Positions 15,211 through 22,882 of a stretch of DNA of 64,000 nt are shown here, piece by piece. The position numbers and the translations under genes were made by a program. Position 1 is the first letter of the stretch. Each line of letters opens with the position of its first letter. Source of the DNA: a virus. Below the pieces are notes generated by a model. The model did not search any database and had not been told where the DNA came from. It saw nothing but the letters and a program-made list of their open reading frames with translations. The stretch spans positions 1 to 64,000 of IMG/VR virus record IMGVR_UViG_3300047408_000067; one strand, 5' to 3'.

Positions 15211-15586
15211 TCTCCTCCCCATAAGGCTCGAACGTGACAATCTTGTTGCCGACGTTGCCCACCTGGTCCAGAATAAGCATGCCAATCACGCCCTCCTGGT
15301 AGACGGTAAGCTTCTCGGTAAGCACCAGCCTGACCTGCTCCAATGTCATGCCGCCCATTGCATCGGTCATGCCAGTCTTGTCGTCCAGATTGTTGAACAA
15401 GTACTCGGTGCCCCGCCCATTGCATCGGCCGCAAATATCCGCATCGTTGGGTTCCAGCCCGAACCCGCCATCACCGTGACAACTGCGGCACACGCGGTCA
15501 ATGTTGACGAAGAAGTGCTGGAGGGGGCGGTCCCACCCTACCAGCACTTCCCAGCCGTCGGTTGTCGGCCACTTGTATTGCGTCAT
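15200..15586 (-). CDS. DnaJ-type zinc-finger protein
   Basis: 128 residues from MTQYKWPTTDGWEVLVGWDR. Two CxxCxGxG motifs (CRSCHGDGGFG and CGRCNGRGTE) form one DnaJ-like Cys-rich zinc centre without a J-domain. The rest is helical. Start ATG overlaps the previous stop (TAATG). Such stand-alone zinc centres often bind unfolded protein or partner enzymes; role here unknown. Confidence 0.7.
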   Translation of the reverse strand: MTQYKWPTTDGWEVLVGWDRPLQHFFVNIDRVCRSCHGDGGFGLEPNDADICGRCNGRGTEYLFNNLDDKTGMTDAMGGMTLEQVRLVLTEKLTVYQEGVIGMLILDQVGNVGNKIVTFEPYGEERKD

Positions 15587-16194
15587 TACCCCAACCCGTT
15601 GACCGTGGACTCGAATTCGTTCAGCAACTGGCGCACGCCGTTGATGTTCTTGAGCAGTTCCTCCTTCAGGGCAATGGGTGCCCGAACGCTGCCGTCGTTG
15701 CAGTGCAGTTCGATGGTCTCGTTCATGCCCTGCTGGCAGAGCAGCAGCGCGTAGGTGTGGTCGGTGAGTTTGTCCTGCATGTCCATCTCTTGCTCCTTCG
15801 AAGTGTAGCGCTCGGGCTGGTGCAACCCATCGTTCTCGTGGGCGTCCCAATCGATTTGTACCAGGTCGGCACCTTGACCACCGAATGCACGCAGCAGGTC
15901 TTGCTCAGACATAGCCACTGCACGACCAAACGCCTCTGCGGCGTTGGCATACCGCTGGTTCACGTTGTTGTGGAACTGCCAAAACTCCCAGTCCGTGTTG
16001 TCAATGGCATTGAGCAGGTCGGACATCTCATCGTTGCCATTGCGCGTGTCGGCCTCCATGTCCAGGCCGTACAGTTCAATGTAGTCACCCCTGCGCGTAA
16101 GCATCTCATCGTATGCCATTTCCCGCGCCGCGTGGGCAAGCCTGTACTCCACGTACAGGCTGACCAGCGTGTTGTTCCCCGAAATGTCCAGCAT
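15586..16194 (-). CDS. Hypothetical acidic helical protein, 202 aa
   Basis: MLDISGNNTLVSLYVEYRLA, long helical segments, no Cys motif. Acidic, probably a scaffold- or inhibitor-like protein, but unrecognised. Middle of the operon 16750-15200. Confidence 0.6.
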   Translation of the reverse strand: MLDISGNNTLVSLYVEYRLAHAAREMAYDEMLTRRGDYIELYGLDMEADTRNGNDEMSDLLNAIDNTDWEFWQFHNNVNQRYANAAEAFGRAVAMSEQDLLRAFGGQGADLVQIDWDAHENDGLHQPERYTSKEQEMDMQDKLTDHTYALLLCQQGMNETIELHCNDGSVRAPIALKEELLKNINGVRQLLNEFESTVNGLG

Positions 16195-16553
16195 TACTTC
16201 AACTTTCTAACCACGTAGGTGCTCTCGTTGCCTTGAGCAGTCATGCGAATGTTGCGTTCCTTCCGCATCTGGTACTCGGTGCCGCGCACCACTTCGCTTT
16301 CAACTTCCTTGCCATCGACAAGGCTAACGTCACGGCGCACCAGCACATGGGTCGCATCCGACGTGGCCGTGAGAATGGCTGGTTCCTGGACCAACACCGC
16401 AGTCTCCTCGACAACCTCATGCGTGTGGGTGTGCTCAGCGGCACTGCCGTTCACAAACGCCTGCATGCTGATGCGGCGACCCGCCCTAATGTCGGCACGG
16501 ACTTTGGCCCGCTTCTGGGCGTGCTTGACGCGCCCTGCAATCCTGCGGTTCAC
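16194..16553 (-). CDS. Hypothetical basic protein, 119 aa
   Basis: GTG start overlapping the previous stop (GTGA). Very basic N-terminus (NRRIAGRVKHAQKRAKVRAD, then IRAGRR) followed by Val/Glu-rich strands. The N-terminus suggests nucleic-acid contact. Unrecognised. Confidence 0.55.
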   Translation of the reverse strand: MNRRIAGRVKHAQKRAKVRADIRAGRRISMQAFVNGSAAEHTHTHEVVEETAVLVQEPAILTATSDATHVLVRRDVSLVDGKEVESEVVRGTEYQMRKERNIRMTAQGNESTYVVRKLK

Positions 16554-16750
16554 AGTTTCCTTCTCCAGCCGTCCTGCACGGCGAGCAGCACCATCATTGT
16601 GAGCTGCGGTTTGGTCTTGGCAACCAGTACCAGATTGCCCTTGACCGCTACACTCTTGTAGTAGTCATTGCCGAGGTAGCACCCAATCAGTTCATTGCCC
16701 GCCTGCCAACGATGCAGGGTAACACTGAACGTGGGCATGTCTTGCGCCAT
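16550..16750 (-). CDS. Hypothetical protein, 66 aa
   Basis: MAQDMPTFSVTLHRWQAGNE. AAGGAGTGGAA precedes the ATG at 16750. A small beta-rich core (DYYKSVAVKGNLVLVAKTKP). Leader hairpin TGTGCC/GGCACA upstream. Confidence 0.55.
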   Translation of the reverse strand: MAQDMPTFSVTLHRWQAGNELIGCYLGNDYYKSVAVKGNLVLVAKTKPQLTMMVLLAVQDGWRRKL

Positions 16751-16800
16751 TTCCACTCCTTGTACCCGTTTCATAGTGTTGTGCCTAGTGGCACACCCAA

Positions 16801-16830
16801 AGTATGCCACACAGAACACTCTACCTGCTA
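16801..16830 (-). promoter_or_regulatory. Promoter of the 16750-15200 operon
   Basis: Minus strand TAGCAG, 18 bp, CATACT, preceded by GGGA. Confidence 0.65.
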
Positions 16831-16833
16831 TCC

Positions 16834-17025
16834 CTAGTGGAGTGTCGCTGAACGTAGTGCGACGGGCAGGTTCTCCACAAACCATTCCTTGGTTTGCTCG
16901 GCATTCAAGCCCTGGCGGTGCAGTCGGCGCACCAAGCGCACCAGATCGTCCTTGGACCTGGCTGCCATCTCCTCTGGGGTGAGAGGCCGCACAATCCTGC
17001 TGGTGCCGCGGACCTTAGCGATCAC
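16834..17025 (-). CDS. Hypothetical basic helical protein, 63 aa
   Basis: GTG start (GTGA overlap). IVRPLTPEEMAARSKDDLVR LVRRLHRQGL: a helical, basic protein that may be a small HTH. Last gene of its operon, just before the next promoter. Confidence 0.55.
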   Translation of the reverse strand: MIAKVRGTSRIVRPLTPEEMAARSKDDLVRLVRRLHRQGLNAEQTKEWFVENLPVALRSATLH

Positions 17026-17357
17026 GCCTGCACCCCCACTGGAAAGCTAGCTAGCTCTTCGAGCGCCTTGGCATCCCACTTGGCAGGCGCTTCGCTCTCA
17101 CACTTGAAAGCGTAGTCGATGGCCGCAGGCTTGGTGCGGTCATAGTGACAGACTACCTCGTGGTAGCCGTAGTTCCCGTCGCGGGTAAATTTGAGGGACA
17201 GCCGTGCTCCATCCGGTTCCTCTCCCAGGGCACGCCGCAGGAGGGCCTTGAACGCATGGCACTCCGCTCTCATGCGTTCATAGTTCGTGCCAGAAACGTT
17301 GGCCTGTTCGCACTTTTCCTCGTCGGGTGCGCTGCCAATCTCAATGTAGTCCAACAT
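17022..17357 (-). CDS. Hypothetical protein, 111 aa
   Basis: MLDYIEIGSAPDEEKCEQAN. Start overlaps the previous stop (TGATG). Contains an ARLSLKFTRDGNYGYHEVVC strand-rich middle and a helical C-terminus. Unrecognised. Confidence 0.55.
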   Translation of the reverse strand: MLDYIEIGSAPDEEKCEQANVSGTNYERMRAECHAFKALLRRALGEEPDGARLSLKFTRDGNYGYHEVVCHYDRTKPAAIDYAFKCESEAPAKWDAKALEELASFPVGVQA

Positions 17358-17533
17358 CAGCGGTTTGGCTCCTCGTCGCTTTCCTGCACTTCCCACTCAG
17401 TTACGAGTGTCCAGCGCATGAACAGGCCCTCGCCCCACTCCTTGGCGGCAGCTTCGGTGGCGAAGCGCACACCGTTGCTGACCCAATCTTTGTCATTGGC
17501 CGTTTTTACGGCCACCTTGAAACTCTTTGCCAT
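17357..17533 (-). CDS. Hypothetical protein, 58 aa
   Basis: MAKSFKVAVKTANDKDWVSN; TAATG overlap with the previous stop and GGAGTAATCTA as ribosome site. The pattern (FATEAAAKEWGEGLFMRWTL) resembles small DUF-type proteins with one sheet and one helix. Confidence 0.55.
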   Translation of the reverse strand: MAKSFKVAVKTANDKDWVSNGVRFATEAAAKEWGEGLFMRWTLVTEWEVQESDEEPNR

Positions 17534-17901
17534 TAGATTACTCCTGGATTGAGGCATTGCCAGCCTGAACCAATGCAGAGCCATACGGTCTCATTGCTGA
17601 GCAATACAATGTCGCCCATGGACATGGTGCGCTCGTTGTAGACAGCCTTGTTCGCGTATGGGTTGTTCCCCTGCGCGTAGTACGCTTTGTCACACAGGAC
17701 AATCTGGCTGTCATCGGCGACCACGGGAACGTAGTACATCTTGTACATTCCCTGCGCCATGTACCAGATTGCCCTGGCTGGAAACTTCTTGTCAAAGTAG
17801 ACGTCCGAGCCTGGGCGCTGGTTGAAACGCTCAGCGCACATCTCCCAGTCCAGTATACCTACCTGGACCACAACTATGTCCACACTTGCTTCTGTAGCCA
17901 T
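17533..17901 (-). CDS. Hypothetical protein, 122 aa
   Basis: MATEASVDIVVVQVGILDWE. Beta-rich, aromatic (YMAQGMYKMYYVPVVADDSQ). First gene after promoter 17941-17970; the leader has a CGGCA/TGCCG hairpin and AGGAGTGGC. Unrecognised. Confidence 0.6.
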   Translation of the reverse strand: MATEASVDIVVVQVGILDWEMCAERFNQRPGSDVYFDKKFPARAIWYMAQGMYKMYYVPVVADDSQIVLCDKAYYAQGNNPYANKAVYNERTMSMGDIVLLSNETVWLCIGSGWQCLNPGVI

Positions 17902-17940
17902 CTTGCCACTCCTATACGGCAGCTATGGTGCCGCAGCCAC

Positions 17941-17970
17941 AGTATGCCACAGGGAGCGTCTAACGCGCCA
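17941..17970 (-). promoter_or_regulatory. Promoter of the 17901-16834 operon
   Basis: Minus strand TGGCGC, 18 bp, CATACT, inside the 3' end of the 17960 gene. Confidence 0.6.
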
Positions 17971-18214
17971 TCCTGTTGAGAACGATTGTTGCCGTCTGGG
18001 ACACTTGCTCGATAAGCCTGATCCAGTGCGGCGGCATCGACTGAGTGCCTGCCAGAGGACGCGCATCGAACAGGTAGTTCCCGCCCTTACCAGCATGGCT
18101 TTCGGTGGTCTCACGGCCAAGGTAGTCCATGATAGAGAACCTGGCCCTGCGCTCCGTATCCGACCTGTGCCAGATACGATAGCGCTTGCCAATTTCCATC
18201 TCCTCAGGCTTCAT
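17960..18214 (-). CDS. Hypothetical protein, 84 aa
   Basis: MKPEEMEIGKRYRIWHRSDT; AGGTGG 7 bases upstream. A short SH3-like or SH3-barrel-like start (GKRYRIWHRSDTERRARFSI) is possible. Overlaps the previous gene by 11 bases. Confidence 0.55.
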   Translation of the reverse strand: MKPEEMEIGKRYRIWHRSDTERRARFSIMDYLGRETTESHAGKGGNYLFDARPLAGTQSMPPHWIRLIEQVSQTATIVLNRMAR

Positions 18215-18479
18215 GTTCAACCACCTGCCCAATAGTCCTTTCCCTCGACAGATTGTAAGCAGCTACGTGGTACTTGACTGCCCACTCCATAAGAGTCTGG
18301 TGCAGCAGGTACGCCTGAAATGGATCAAGCGTGATATGGTGCAGCATCTCGACCTCTTGGCTACGGGTTTCTATATCCTTAGCCATGATCTCGATGTGCA
18401 GGGCACCTTCGTCTGCGTAGAGGTTCAGGCTCTCTGTGTACCGAATGTTGCTGATTGGTTGGTAGGCCGTTACGCTCAT
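18204..18479 (-). CDS. Hypothetical protein, 91 aa
   Basis: MSVTAYQPISNIRYTESLNL, then a helical HITLDPFQAYLLHQTLMEWA. ATGA overlap with the helicase stop. Unrecognised; may act with the helicase. Confidence 0.6.
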   Translation of the reverse strand: MSVTAYQPISNIRYTESLNLYADEGALHIEIMAKDIETRSQEVEMLHHITLDPFQAYLLHQTLMEWAVKYHVAAYNLSRERTIGQVVEHEA

Positions 18480-19987
18480 GGGTGTATGTGGAGCTCCTGT
18501 ATCGCCCTGGTGTATGCCACGTATTTCAGGTTCATTTCTTGCTCGATTTCCTCATCCTTCACAGCGCTTGGGTGTGGCATAAGCTCTGGGTGGATGATGT
18601 GGACAATGTGGCTCTCAAGCCCCTTGGCCCGATGCACTGTGCTCATTAGCACAAACTTGGTCCTGTCCGCACCAGCCTGCACATCGGCAAAGATGAGATT
18701 GATACGGTCCAGTACCTGCTGTACCGTTTCCATTCCCTGGCACAGTGCGTCGATGCAATCACACTTGTCTGCCAGTACCTGAAGCTTGGCTTCGTTGCTG
18801 ATAGCCTTGTTGGGGTCAGCAGTAAGACGCGTTACTTCCTTGGCACGCCATTCACTTAGGCGCACCCCAAGATCAACGACTGTGTCATGGGGTGCTGCGT
18901 GACGCTTGATTAGCTTGGCTAGGTCTTGGCCAAACTCACGCCCCTGGATTTTGACGGGCACGTTGTTGGCAATCAGTTGGTAGGCCGCACTGACCAGTGG
19001 TGCATTCGTGCGACACAGCACCATGTGACTGCGCATAAACTCCAGCTTGGAGCTACGCACAACCTCACCAAAGTCTAGGTCTGGCTCACCCTCTGCGCCC
19101 GCAGCTTTCCACGCTGCATATCGAATCCACAGGTCTTGTGGGCACTCGAACTCGGGTACAATTGATTGTGCCAATTCCACTACAACGGGTGGGCAGCGTC
19201 GCGTGACTGTTAGCGGCAGTACCTTGACTGGCCTGTTGGTCTCTTCCAGCATGCGCTGCATGTTCGCCATGCTACGCGCATCAGCACCCCTGAACCTGTA
19301 GATGGCTTGGTGCTCATCTCCCACCAAGATAACACGCGCACCAGACGTGAGCACCATTTCTTGCTGCACGCGGTTCAAGTCCTGGCTCTCGTCCACAAAC
19401 AACACGTCGAACTTCTCAATGGGCAAGCCTAAGACAACAGGCAGATACAGCATGTCGTCGAAGTCAATGGTACCCAGGTCCGACTTGCTCTTGGTCAAGC
19501 ACATGCGCACCAGATTACAGATGGCCTTGGCGCTCTCTTCCAGCTCAATGCCATACTCGGCAGCCAGCCCAACAAGATTCTCGTTGGTGGGTTCCGTCAG
19601 TGTGTTCTTGCACAGGCTCACCAGTTTGAGCGTGGCGCTTCTCACCAGAGGTGCTGCCATTGGCGGCAGCATCTTAGCCACCTTGTCCTGGTCCAGCAGT
19701 TCTTTTATCTGGCGCTTGGTGTGCCTCACAATGGCTTGCCCGCCGAGGCTATGCAATGTCGCCGTACGAACACCACGCGGTACCTTGGTGAATAATTCGT
19801 CAGCGATAATTTTGCTGAAGCAGACAAAGGCCACTTTCTTGCCACGAGGCAGCACTTTCAGTGCCTCGATTATGGTAGTGGTCTTGCCCGTCCCAGCAAG
19901 CGCTTTGATAATGAGGTGGCAGTCTTCGTGCTGACACACCCCCATTATGTCCACCTGCTGTTGACTAAGCGTAAATGCCACGTTCAC
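18476..19987 (-). CDS. SF1 (UvrD/Rep-like) DNA helicase
   Basis: 503 residues. Walker A ALAGTGKTTT (residues 28-37), Walker B/DEXQ VLFVDESQD, motif III LVGDEHQAIYRFRGAD, and near the C-terminus STVHRAKGLES plus YVAYTRAIQELHIH (motifs V-VI) are all present. It lacks the large UvrD 2B domain, giving a compact phage version. Expected to translocate 3'-5' on ssDNA in repair, recombination or replication restart. GTG start; a second GTG two codons in is equally good (GGGAGTGAAC). Its stop overlaps the next gene. Confidence 0.9.
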   Translation of the reverse strand: MNVAFTLSQQQVDIMGVCQHEDCHLIIKALAGTGKTTTIIEALKVLPRGKKVAFVCFSKIIADELFTKVPRGVRTATLHSLGGQAIVRHTKRQIKELLDQDKVAKMLPPMAAPLVRSATLKLVSLCKNTLTEPTNENLVGLAAEYGIELEESAKAICNLVRMCLTKSKSDLGTIDFDDMLYLPVVLGLPIEKFDVLFVDESQDLNRVQQEMVLTSGARVILVGDEHQAIYRFRGADARSMANMQRMLEETNRPVKVLPLTVTRRCPPVVVELAQSIVPEFECPQDLWIRYAAWKAAGAEGEPDLDFGEVVRSSKLEFMRSHMVLCRTNAPLVSAAYQLIANNVPVKIQGREFGQDLAKLIKRHAAPHDTVVDLGVRLSEWRAKEVTRLTADPNKAISNEAKLQVLADKCDCIDALCQGMETVQQVLDRINLIFADVQAGADRTKFVLMSTVHRAKGLESHIVHIIHPELMPHPSAVKDEEIEQEMNLKYVAYTRAIQELHIHP

Positions 19988-20033
19988 TCCCGTACCCTTT
20001 CATATGCGCTAGCCCTGGCTGCCGCATGGGTAC

Positions 20034-20063
20034 ATTGTGCGGCATAAGAAGCTCCCAGGGCAA
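20034..20063 (-). promoter_or_regulatory. Promoter of the helicase operon
   Basis: Minus strand TTGCCC, 18 bp, CACAAT, preceded by GGGA; leader with ATGCG/CGCAT hairpin. Confidence 0.65.
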
Positions 20064-20068
20064 TCCCG

Positions 20069-20384
20069 TTAGGATAGTACCTTGGAATGGTACCTGAACT
20101 CGGGGTTCTCCCGAACAATACGTTTCGCTTCTTCACTGAAGCAATCCATAATGTTGCGGAGCTGGATTTCTGCTTCTTCGACGATGTGTTCCCAGCTCTG
20201 ATTGCTGGTTTGTCCATCACCCCACTTGGCAGGTAGAACGTCACTGAAATACTCCGACGCCATGCCGTACGGACTAGGGGTGTTGTCCATCGCGTGGATG
20301 GCCTCACGAGTCAGAGCTACTTGAATATATCGTAAGGCCAAAAGTCGGGCCTGATCTGTCGTTAGTCTACGCTTCTTGGGCACC
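20069..20384 (-). CDS. Hypothetical helical protein, 104 aa
   Basis: GTG start at 20384 (AGGAGTGGAAGG upstream): M(V)PKKRRLTTDQARLLALRY. Basic N-terminus then helices (EHIVEEAEIQLRNIMDCFSE). An ATG 23 bases upstream would extend it. Unrecognised. Confidence 0.55.
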
Positions 20385-20591
20385 CTTCCACTCCTGTAAG
20401 GCCGCAATCAAGCGGTCCACTCCTTCTGCATTGAAGTGCAGCGCCGCAGCCGAGCCTGCATCTGGTGCGGTGAACACCCACACACGCGGCTCTTCCGCAC
20501 TGCTGGATTCCTGTACGCGCACCATGACACCATACGTGTCCTTGAACTCGTCGTAGATGTCAAACCCGCGTGGGTTCTGCCGTACTGGCAT
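20367..20591 (-). CDS. Hypothetical protein, 74 aa
   Basis: MPVRQNPRGFDIYDEFKDTY; start overlaps the previous stop (TAATG). Mixed sheet and helix ending RLIAALQEWKGAQEA. Unrecognised. Confidence 0.55.
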   Translation of the reverse strand: MPVRQNPRGFDIYDEFKDTYGVMVRVQESSSAEEPRVWVFTAPDAGSAAALHFNAEGVDRLIAALQEWKGAQEA

Positions 20592-20764
20592 TAGTTGTCC
20601 ACCTCTTCGACGATGGCCTGCTGTGTGGCATCCATCAGCTTTTCCCACACGTGAGATGGCACAATCACCGACTTTTTGCTGGTTTCCGACTGGTGTGGCT
20701 CTGCCTGTCGCTCAGCCATGCGGCGAGCAGACAACAGGGCGATAAGGGTTTGGTCTTTCATCAT
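20591..20764 (-). CDS. Hypothetical protein, 57 aa
   Basis: MMKDQTLIALLSARRMAERQ then a helical KSVIVPSHVWEKLMDATQQA. ATGA overlap with the previous stop and TAATG with the next start, so it is embedded in the operon. Unrecognised. Confidence 0.55.
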   Translation of the reverse strand: MMKDQTLIALLSARRMAERQAEPHQSETSKKSVIVPSHVWEKLMDATQQAIVEEVDN

Positions 20765-21000
20765 GGCAGCCTTTCTATTGTGGGAATTGGGGCGTCCAGC
20801 TCAATGCCATTGAGATACCAGCCCATCTTTTGGACGTCCCAGAAGTACCTGGCCTTGCAGGTCATGCACTGCGCGGCGGGGACGTAGCTGGTCAACTGAA
20901 ACTTCACGCGGGCAGGCACTGTGACTTTGCCATCACAGCGAGGGCAAGAGGCTTCTCTTGCCGTGCCGTCGATAATCTGTGCCGCAAGGCTATCGGGCAA
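20761..21000 (-). CDS. Zinc-ribbon protein, 79 aa
   Basis: TTG start (TGAGGAAACCAGCC upstream). CPRCDGKVTVPARVKFQLTS and CMTCKARYFWDV make a classic four-Cys ribbon around two strands. Probably nucleic-acid or protein binding. Confidence 0.65.
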   Translation of the reverse strand: MPDSLAAQIIDGTAREASCPRCDGKVTVPARVKFQLTSYVPAAQCMTCKARYFWDVQKMGWYLNGIELDAPIPTIERLP

Positions 21001-21199
21001 GGCTGGTTTCCTCAGGCTCCACTACCTGGTGACCAGGACTAATGTTGAAGAGCAACGTAGGGTTCTGCTCCGACATAGCAGTTACCATTTCGTACACGCT
21101 GTCTTCTCGGACATCGTCGTAGATACCAAGAATCTCAAACGCATCGAATGGGTTTTTGGTATCCGCCACATCTGTGCGGTAAATCGTCACAACAATCAT
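20990..21199 (-). CDS. Hypothetical protein, 69 aa
   Basis: MIVVTIYRTDVADTKNPFDA. First gene after promoter 21245-21274; leader hairpin GCGG/CCGC with AAAGAAAAGGAGTG. Unrecognised. Confidence 0.55.
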   Translation of the reverse strand: MIVVTIYRTDVADTKNPFDAFEILGIYDDVREDSVYEMVTAMSEQNPTLLFNISPGHQVVEPEETSLAR

Positions 21200-21226
21200 A
21201 GCACACTCCTTTTCTTTAGGCGGTAC

Positions 21227-21586
21227 CTAGTGCCGCTTGCCCATAGTATGCAGCATATGAGTGTCCATAGGCAATCCTAGCATGAGTCTTGCCCTGTACA
21301 TGGTGGCTGCTTTCTTGCCCGTGGGACTCAGCCTGCGCTGAAGGTACTTAGTCAAGCACTCTTTACAGCGGCCAGATCCATAGAAGCCCCACACGTCCGT
21401 AGCAGACCCAGGCTTGTATCCCTTGAATCTACCCTTGACCAACACCTTATTCTGCTTCACGGTTTTCTTGCCACAAAGCGTCATACCTTCACGGGCCAAT
21501 ACGTGGCGATTGGTATGGTAGTCCTCGGTCAACATGATGCAGGCACCCTTGAACCCTAGTGCCCAGAGAAGCTGAGTTGGTATCAT
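21227..21586 (-). CDS. Hypothetical protein behind a structured leader
   Basis: 119 residues from ATG 21586 (MIPTQLLWALGFKGACIMLT); a second candidate start is MLTEDYHTNRHVLAREGM. Basic, with C...CKEC, possibly one zinc site. The start lies directly after a strong terminator-like hairpin (21596-21631), so expression may depend on read-through of the structured RNA at 21600-21908. Unrecognised. Confidence 0.55.
   Translation of the reverse strand: MIPTQLLWALGFKGACIMLTEDYHTNRHVLAREGMTLCGKKTVKQNKVLVKGRFKGYKPGSATDVWGFYGSGRCKECLTKYLQRRLSPTGKKAATMYRARLMLGLPMDTHMLHTMGKRH
21245..21274 (-). promoter_or_regulatory. Promoter of the 21199-20069 operon
   Basis: Minus strand TTGCCT, 18 bp, CATACT, preceded by GGA; overlaps the 3' end of the 21227 gene. 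Confidence 0.7.
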
Positions 21587-21595
21587 AATTCCAGA

Positions 21596-21631
21596 CAAAG
21601 AAAAGGGGCGGGGCCTGTCACACCCCGCCCC
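21596..21631 (-). terminator. Terminator or attenuator of the structured RNA
   Basis: Minus strand perfect 9-bp stem GGGGCGGGG/CCCCGCCCC followed by TTTTCTTT. Confidence 0.75.
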
Positions 21632-21908
21632 AATCTCGGCGGAGAAAAGGAGCTAACTCCGCCAAGCCAGAAAGCTCGACGGGGATCGAAGAAGTGTGAA
21701 CAACACCATCCCCGCCGAGCCGCTTGCAGCCCACACCACGTTTTAGATCTCAGTGTTCTGCCCCACAAGATCCTTACAGGGAAGCCCTAGCCCTGACAGG
21801 CCAATAGGCTTATATGCCCCTGCGTCTTCGGGTGTCAGCCCGAAGTCCACATATATAACGCACTCCTAGCCTCGCCGCATGGAGGGAGTGAAGCTCGACA
21901 TGCGGCAT
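21600..21908 (-). ncRNA. Candidate structured RNA of about 310 nt
   Basis: A promoter (21915-21943) predicts a start near 21908 and a terminator lies at 21596-21631. In between, no supported gene but at least four strong hairpins: 8-bp GCCGCATG/CATGCGGC (21874-21906), 7-bp CTTCGGG/CCCGAAG (21826-21845), a 12-bp stem with one G-U (675-686 with 708-719 of the 21 kb block) and GGCGGAG/CTCCGCC (21638-21663). It may be a free RNA or a regulatory leader of the 21227 gene. Confidence 0.55.
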
Positions 21909-21914
21909 GGGCAG

Positions 21915-21943
21915 ACTATACATAGCTTAGGCGTTGTTTCCAA
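21915..21943 (-). promoter_or_regulatory. Promoter of the structured RNA
   Basis: Minus strand TTGGAA, 17 bp, TATAGT. Confidence 0.6.
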
Positions 21944-21952
21944 CGGTCTGCT

Positions 21953-22228
21953 CTAAGCCGATATCACGTGTGGTGGCGGGACAGGCACATGGAAGATGCG
22001 CCCATCCTTATGCTGTATCCTGCGCCCAATGGGCTTGAAACCGCCACGGTTCCACTGGTAGATTGATAGTTCTCTTTCGAAGTTGTGGTCCCAATACGCC
22101 CACGCCTTTTCGTAGTACATTGTGTAGACCACTGGTATCACTCCCTCGCCTAGGGATTTTGGCTTCACTCCAACGACGTACATGCCATCTACCATGTACG
22201 GCCTGTTTTGATACAGGCGTTCTCCCAT
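21953..22228 (-). CDS. Hypothetical protein, 91 aa
   Basis: MGERLYQNRPYMVDGMYVVG, rich in Tyr/Trp/Arg (YYEKAWAYWDHNFERELSIY). GAGGGCA precedes the ATG; promoter at 22279-22308. Unrecognised. Confidence 0.6.
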   Translation of the reverse strand: MGERLYQNRPYMVDGMYVVGVKPKSLGEGVIPVVYTMYYEKAWAYWDHNFERELSIYQWNRGGFKPIGRRIQHKDGRIFHVPVPPPHVISA

Positions 22229-22278
22229 TGCCCTCTATGCTCCAGGCTGCCAGTCTTGCCACTGCTACGCCTTGGTAC

Positions 22279-22308
22279 AGTGTAGCAGCTAAGACTGTTC
22301 CGGTGCAA
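22279..22308 (-). promoter_or_regulatory. Promoter of the 21953-22228 gene
   Basis: Minus strand TTGCAC, 18 bp, TACACT. Confidence 0.65.
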
Positions 22309-22594
22309 GTGGCCTGTTGAGAGGCATTTGATCGTGTTTGCGGTAGCAATCTACGCTGCAGAAGATGTCTGTACCAAACTCAATCGTTTGGCCCTTCTTC
22401 GCTGTTGCGAAGCGGTACACCATCGGTTTCAGCAGGTGGCAGAAGACACAGGGCGTCTTGTTGATAAAGTTCTTGGTCCCCTGGCTGAACAGTAGGGTAT
22501 CCTCGTTGTCGTACGTCCCCACTAAACGAAAAGGTTTGCCACGCGGCTTTGCATTGGTCACAGATGATGTCGCCTCCTGGCACCGACATGCCAC
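22289..22594 (-). CDS. Zinc-binding protein, overlapping partner of 22380-22679
   Basis: Contains CVFCHLLKPMVYRF ... CSVDCYRKHD, a two-pair ribbon resembling bacterial TRASH/MYM-like knuckles. The reading frame opens at a GTG at 22594, but most of its first 60 codons overlap the zinc ribbon of the upstream gene in a +1 frame. Either it starts later than 22594 or the two are one protein joined by a +1 shift near 22540. Confidence 0.5.
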   Translation of the reverse strand: MACRCQEATSSVTNAKPRGKPFRLVGTYDNEDTLLFSQGTKNFINKTPCVFCHLLKPMVYRFATAKKGQTIEFGTDIFCSVDCYRKHDQMPLNRPLAPEQS

Positions 22595-22679
22595 AATCGA
22601 CGCATAACCCTGGCGGGAACTCTAACGAACCATGCGGCAGAGGACAGTCATCCTCGATGCAGTAGCACAGTCGCGTCAT
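22380..22679 (-). CDS. Zinc-ribbon protein, 99 aa as read
   Basis: MTRLCYCIEDDCPLPHGSLE then CVDCGMSVPGGDIICDQCKA: a convincing ribbon in the first 50 residues. The remainder overlaps the 22289 gene out of frame and is probably less meaningful. ATGA overlap with the upstream gene. Confidence 0.5.
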   Translation of the reverse strand: MTRLCYCIEDDCPLPHGSLEFPPGLCVDCGMSVPGGDIICDQCKAAWQTFSFSGDVRQRGYPTVQPGDQELYQQDALCLLPPAETDGVPLRNSEEGPND

Positions 22680-22882
22680 GCTTTTGACTCAAACTGGTCC
22701 AGCGTTACCCCACACCTGATTCCGTCATCTGACGAAATTACAGAACTAACCACTTCGACATCCCAGCCAGTGTGGGCGTCATGGTCCAGCACTCGGACCA
22801 GTTCGCGTGGGTTCTCGTAATCTACTTCATCACCAACATGGGTAGCCCGAAGCCACCACAGCTCGCCAACCTCAGGTGTCAC
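22676..22882 (-). CDS. Hypothetical protein, 68 aa
   Basis: GTG start with GTGA overlap: M(V)TPEVGELWWLRATHVGD. Small beta-rich (SH3-like or DUF-type) protein ending GIRCGVTLDQFESKA. Unrecognised. Confidence 0.5.
   Translation of the reverse strand: MTPEVGELWWLRATHVGDEVDYENPRELVRVLDHDAHTGWDVEVVSSVISSDDGIRCGVTLDQFESKA

Noticed and set aside
21680-21700. TTCGATCCCCG as a tRNA T-arm
   Set aside because: No acceptor or anticodon stem can be formed around it.
21740-21751. GTTTTAGATCTC resembling a type II CRISPR repeat start
   Set aside because: Single copy, no spacer array; no CRISPR array was seen anywhere.
21583-21768. Minus-strand frame through the structured RNA
   Set aside because: Basic and Arg/Trp-rich with a TTG start inside hairpins; the terminator lies within it.
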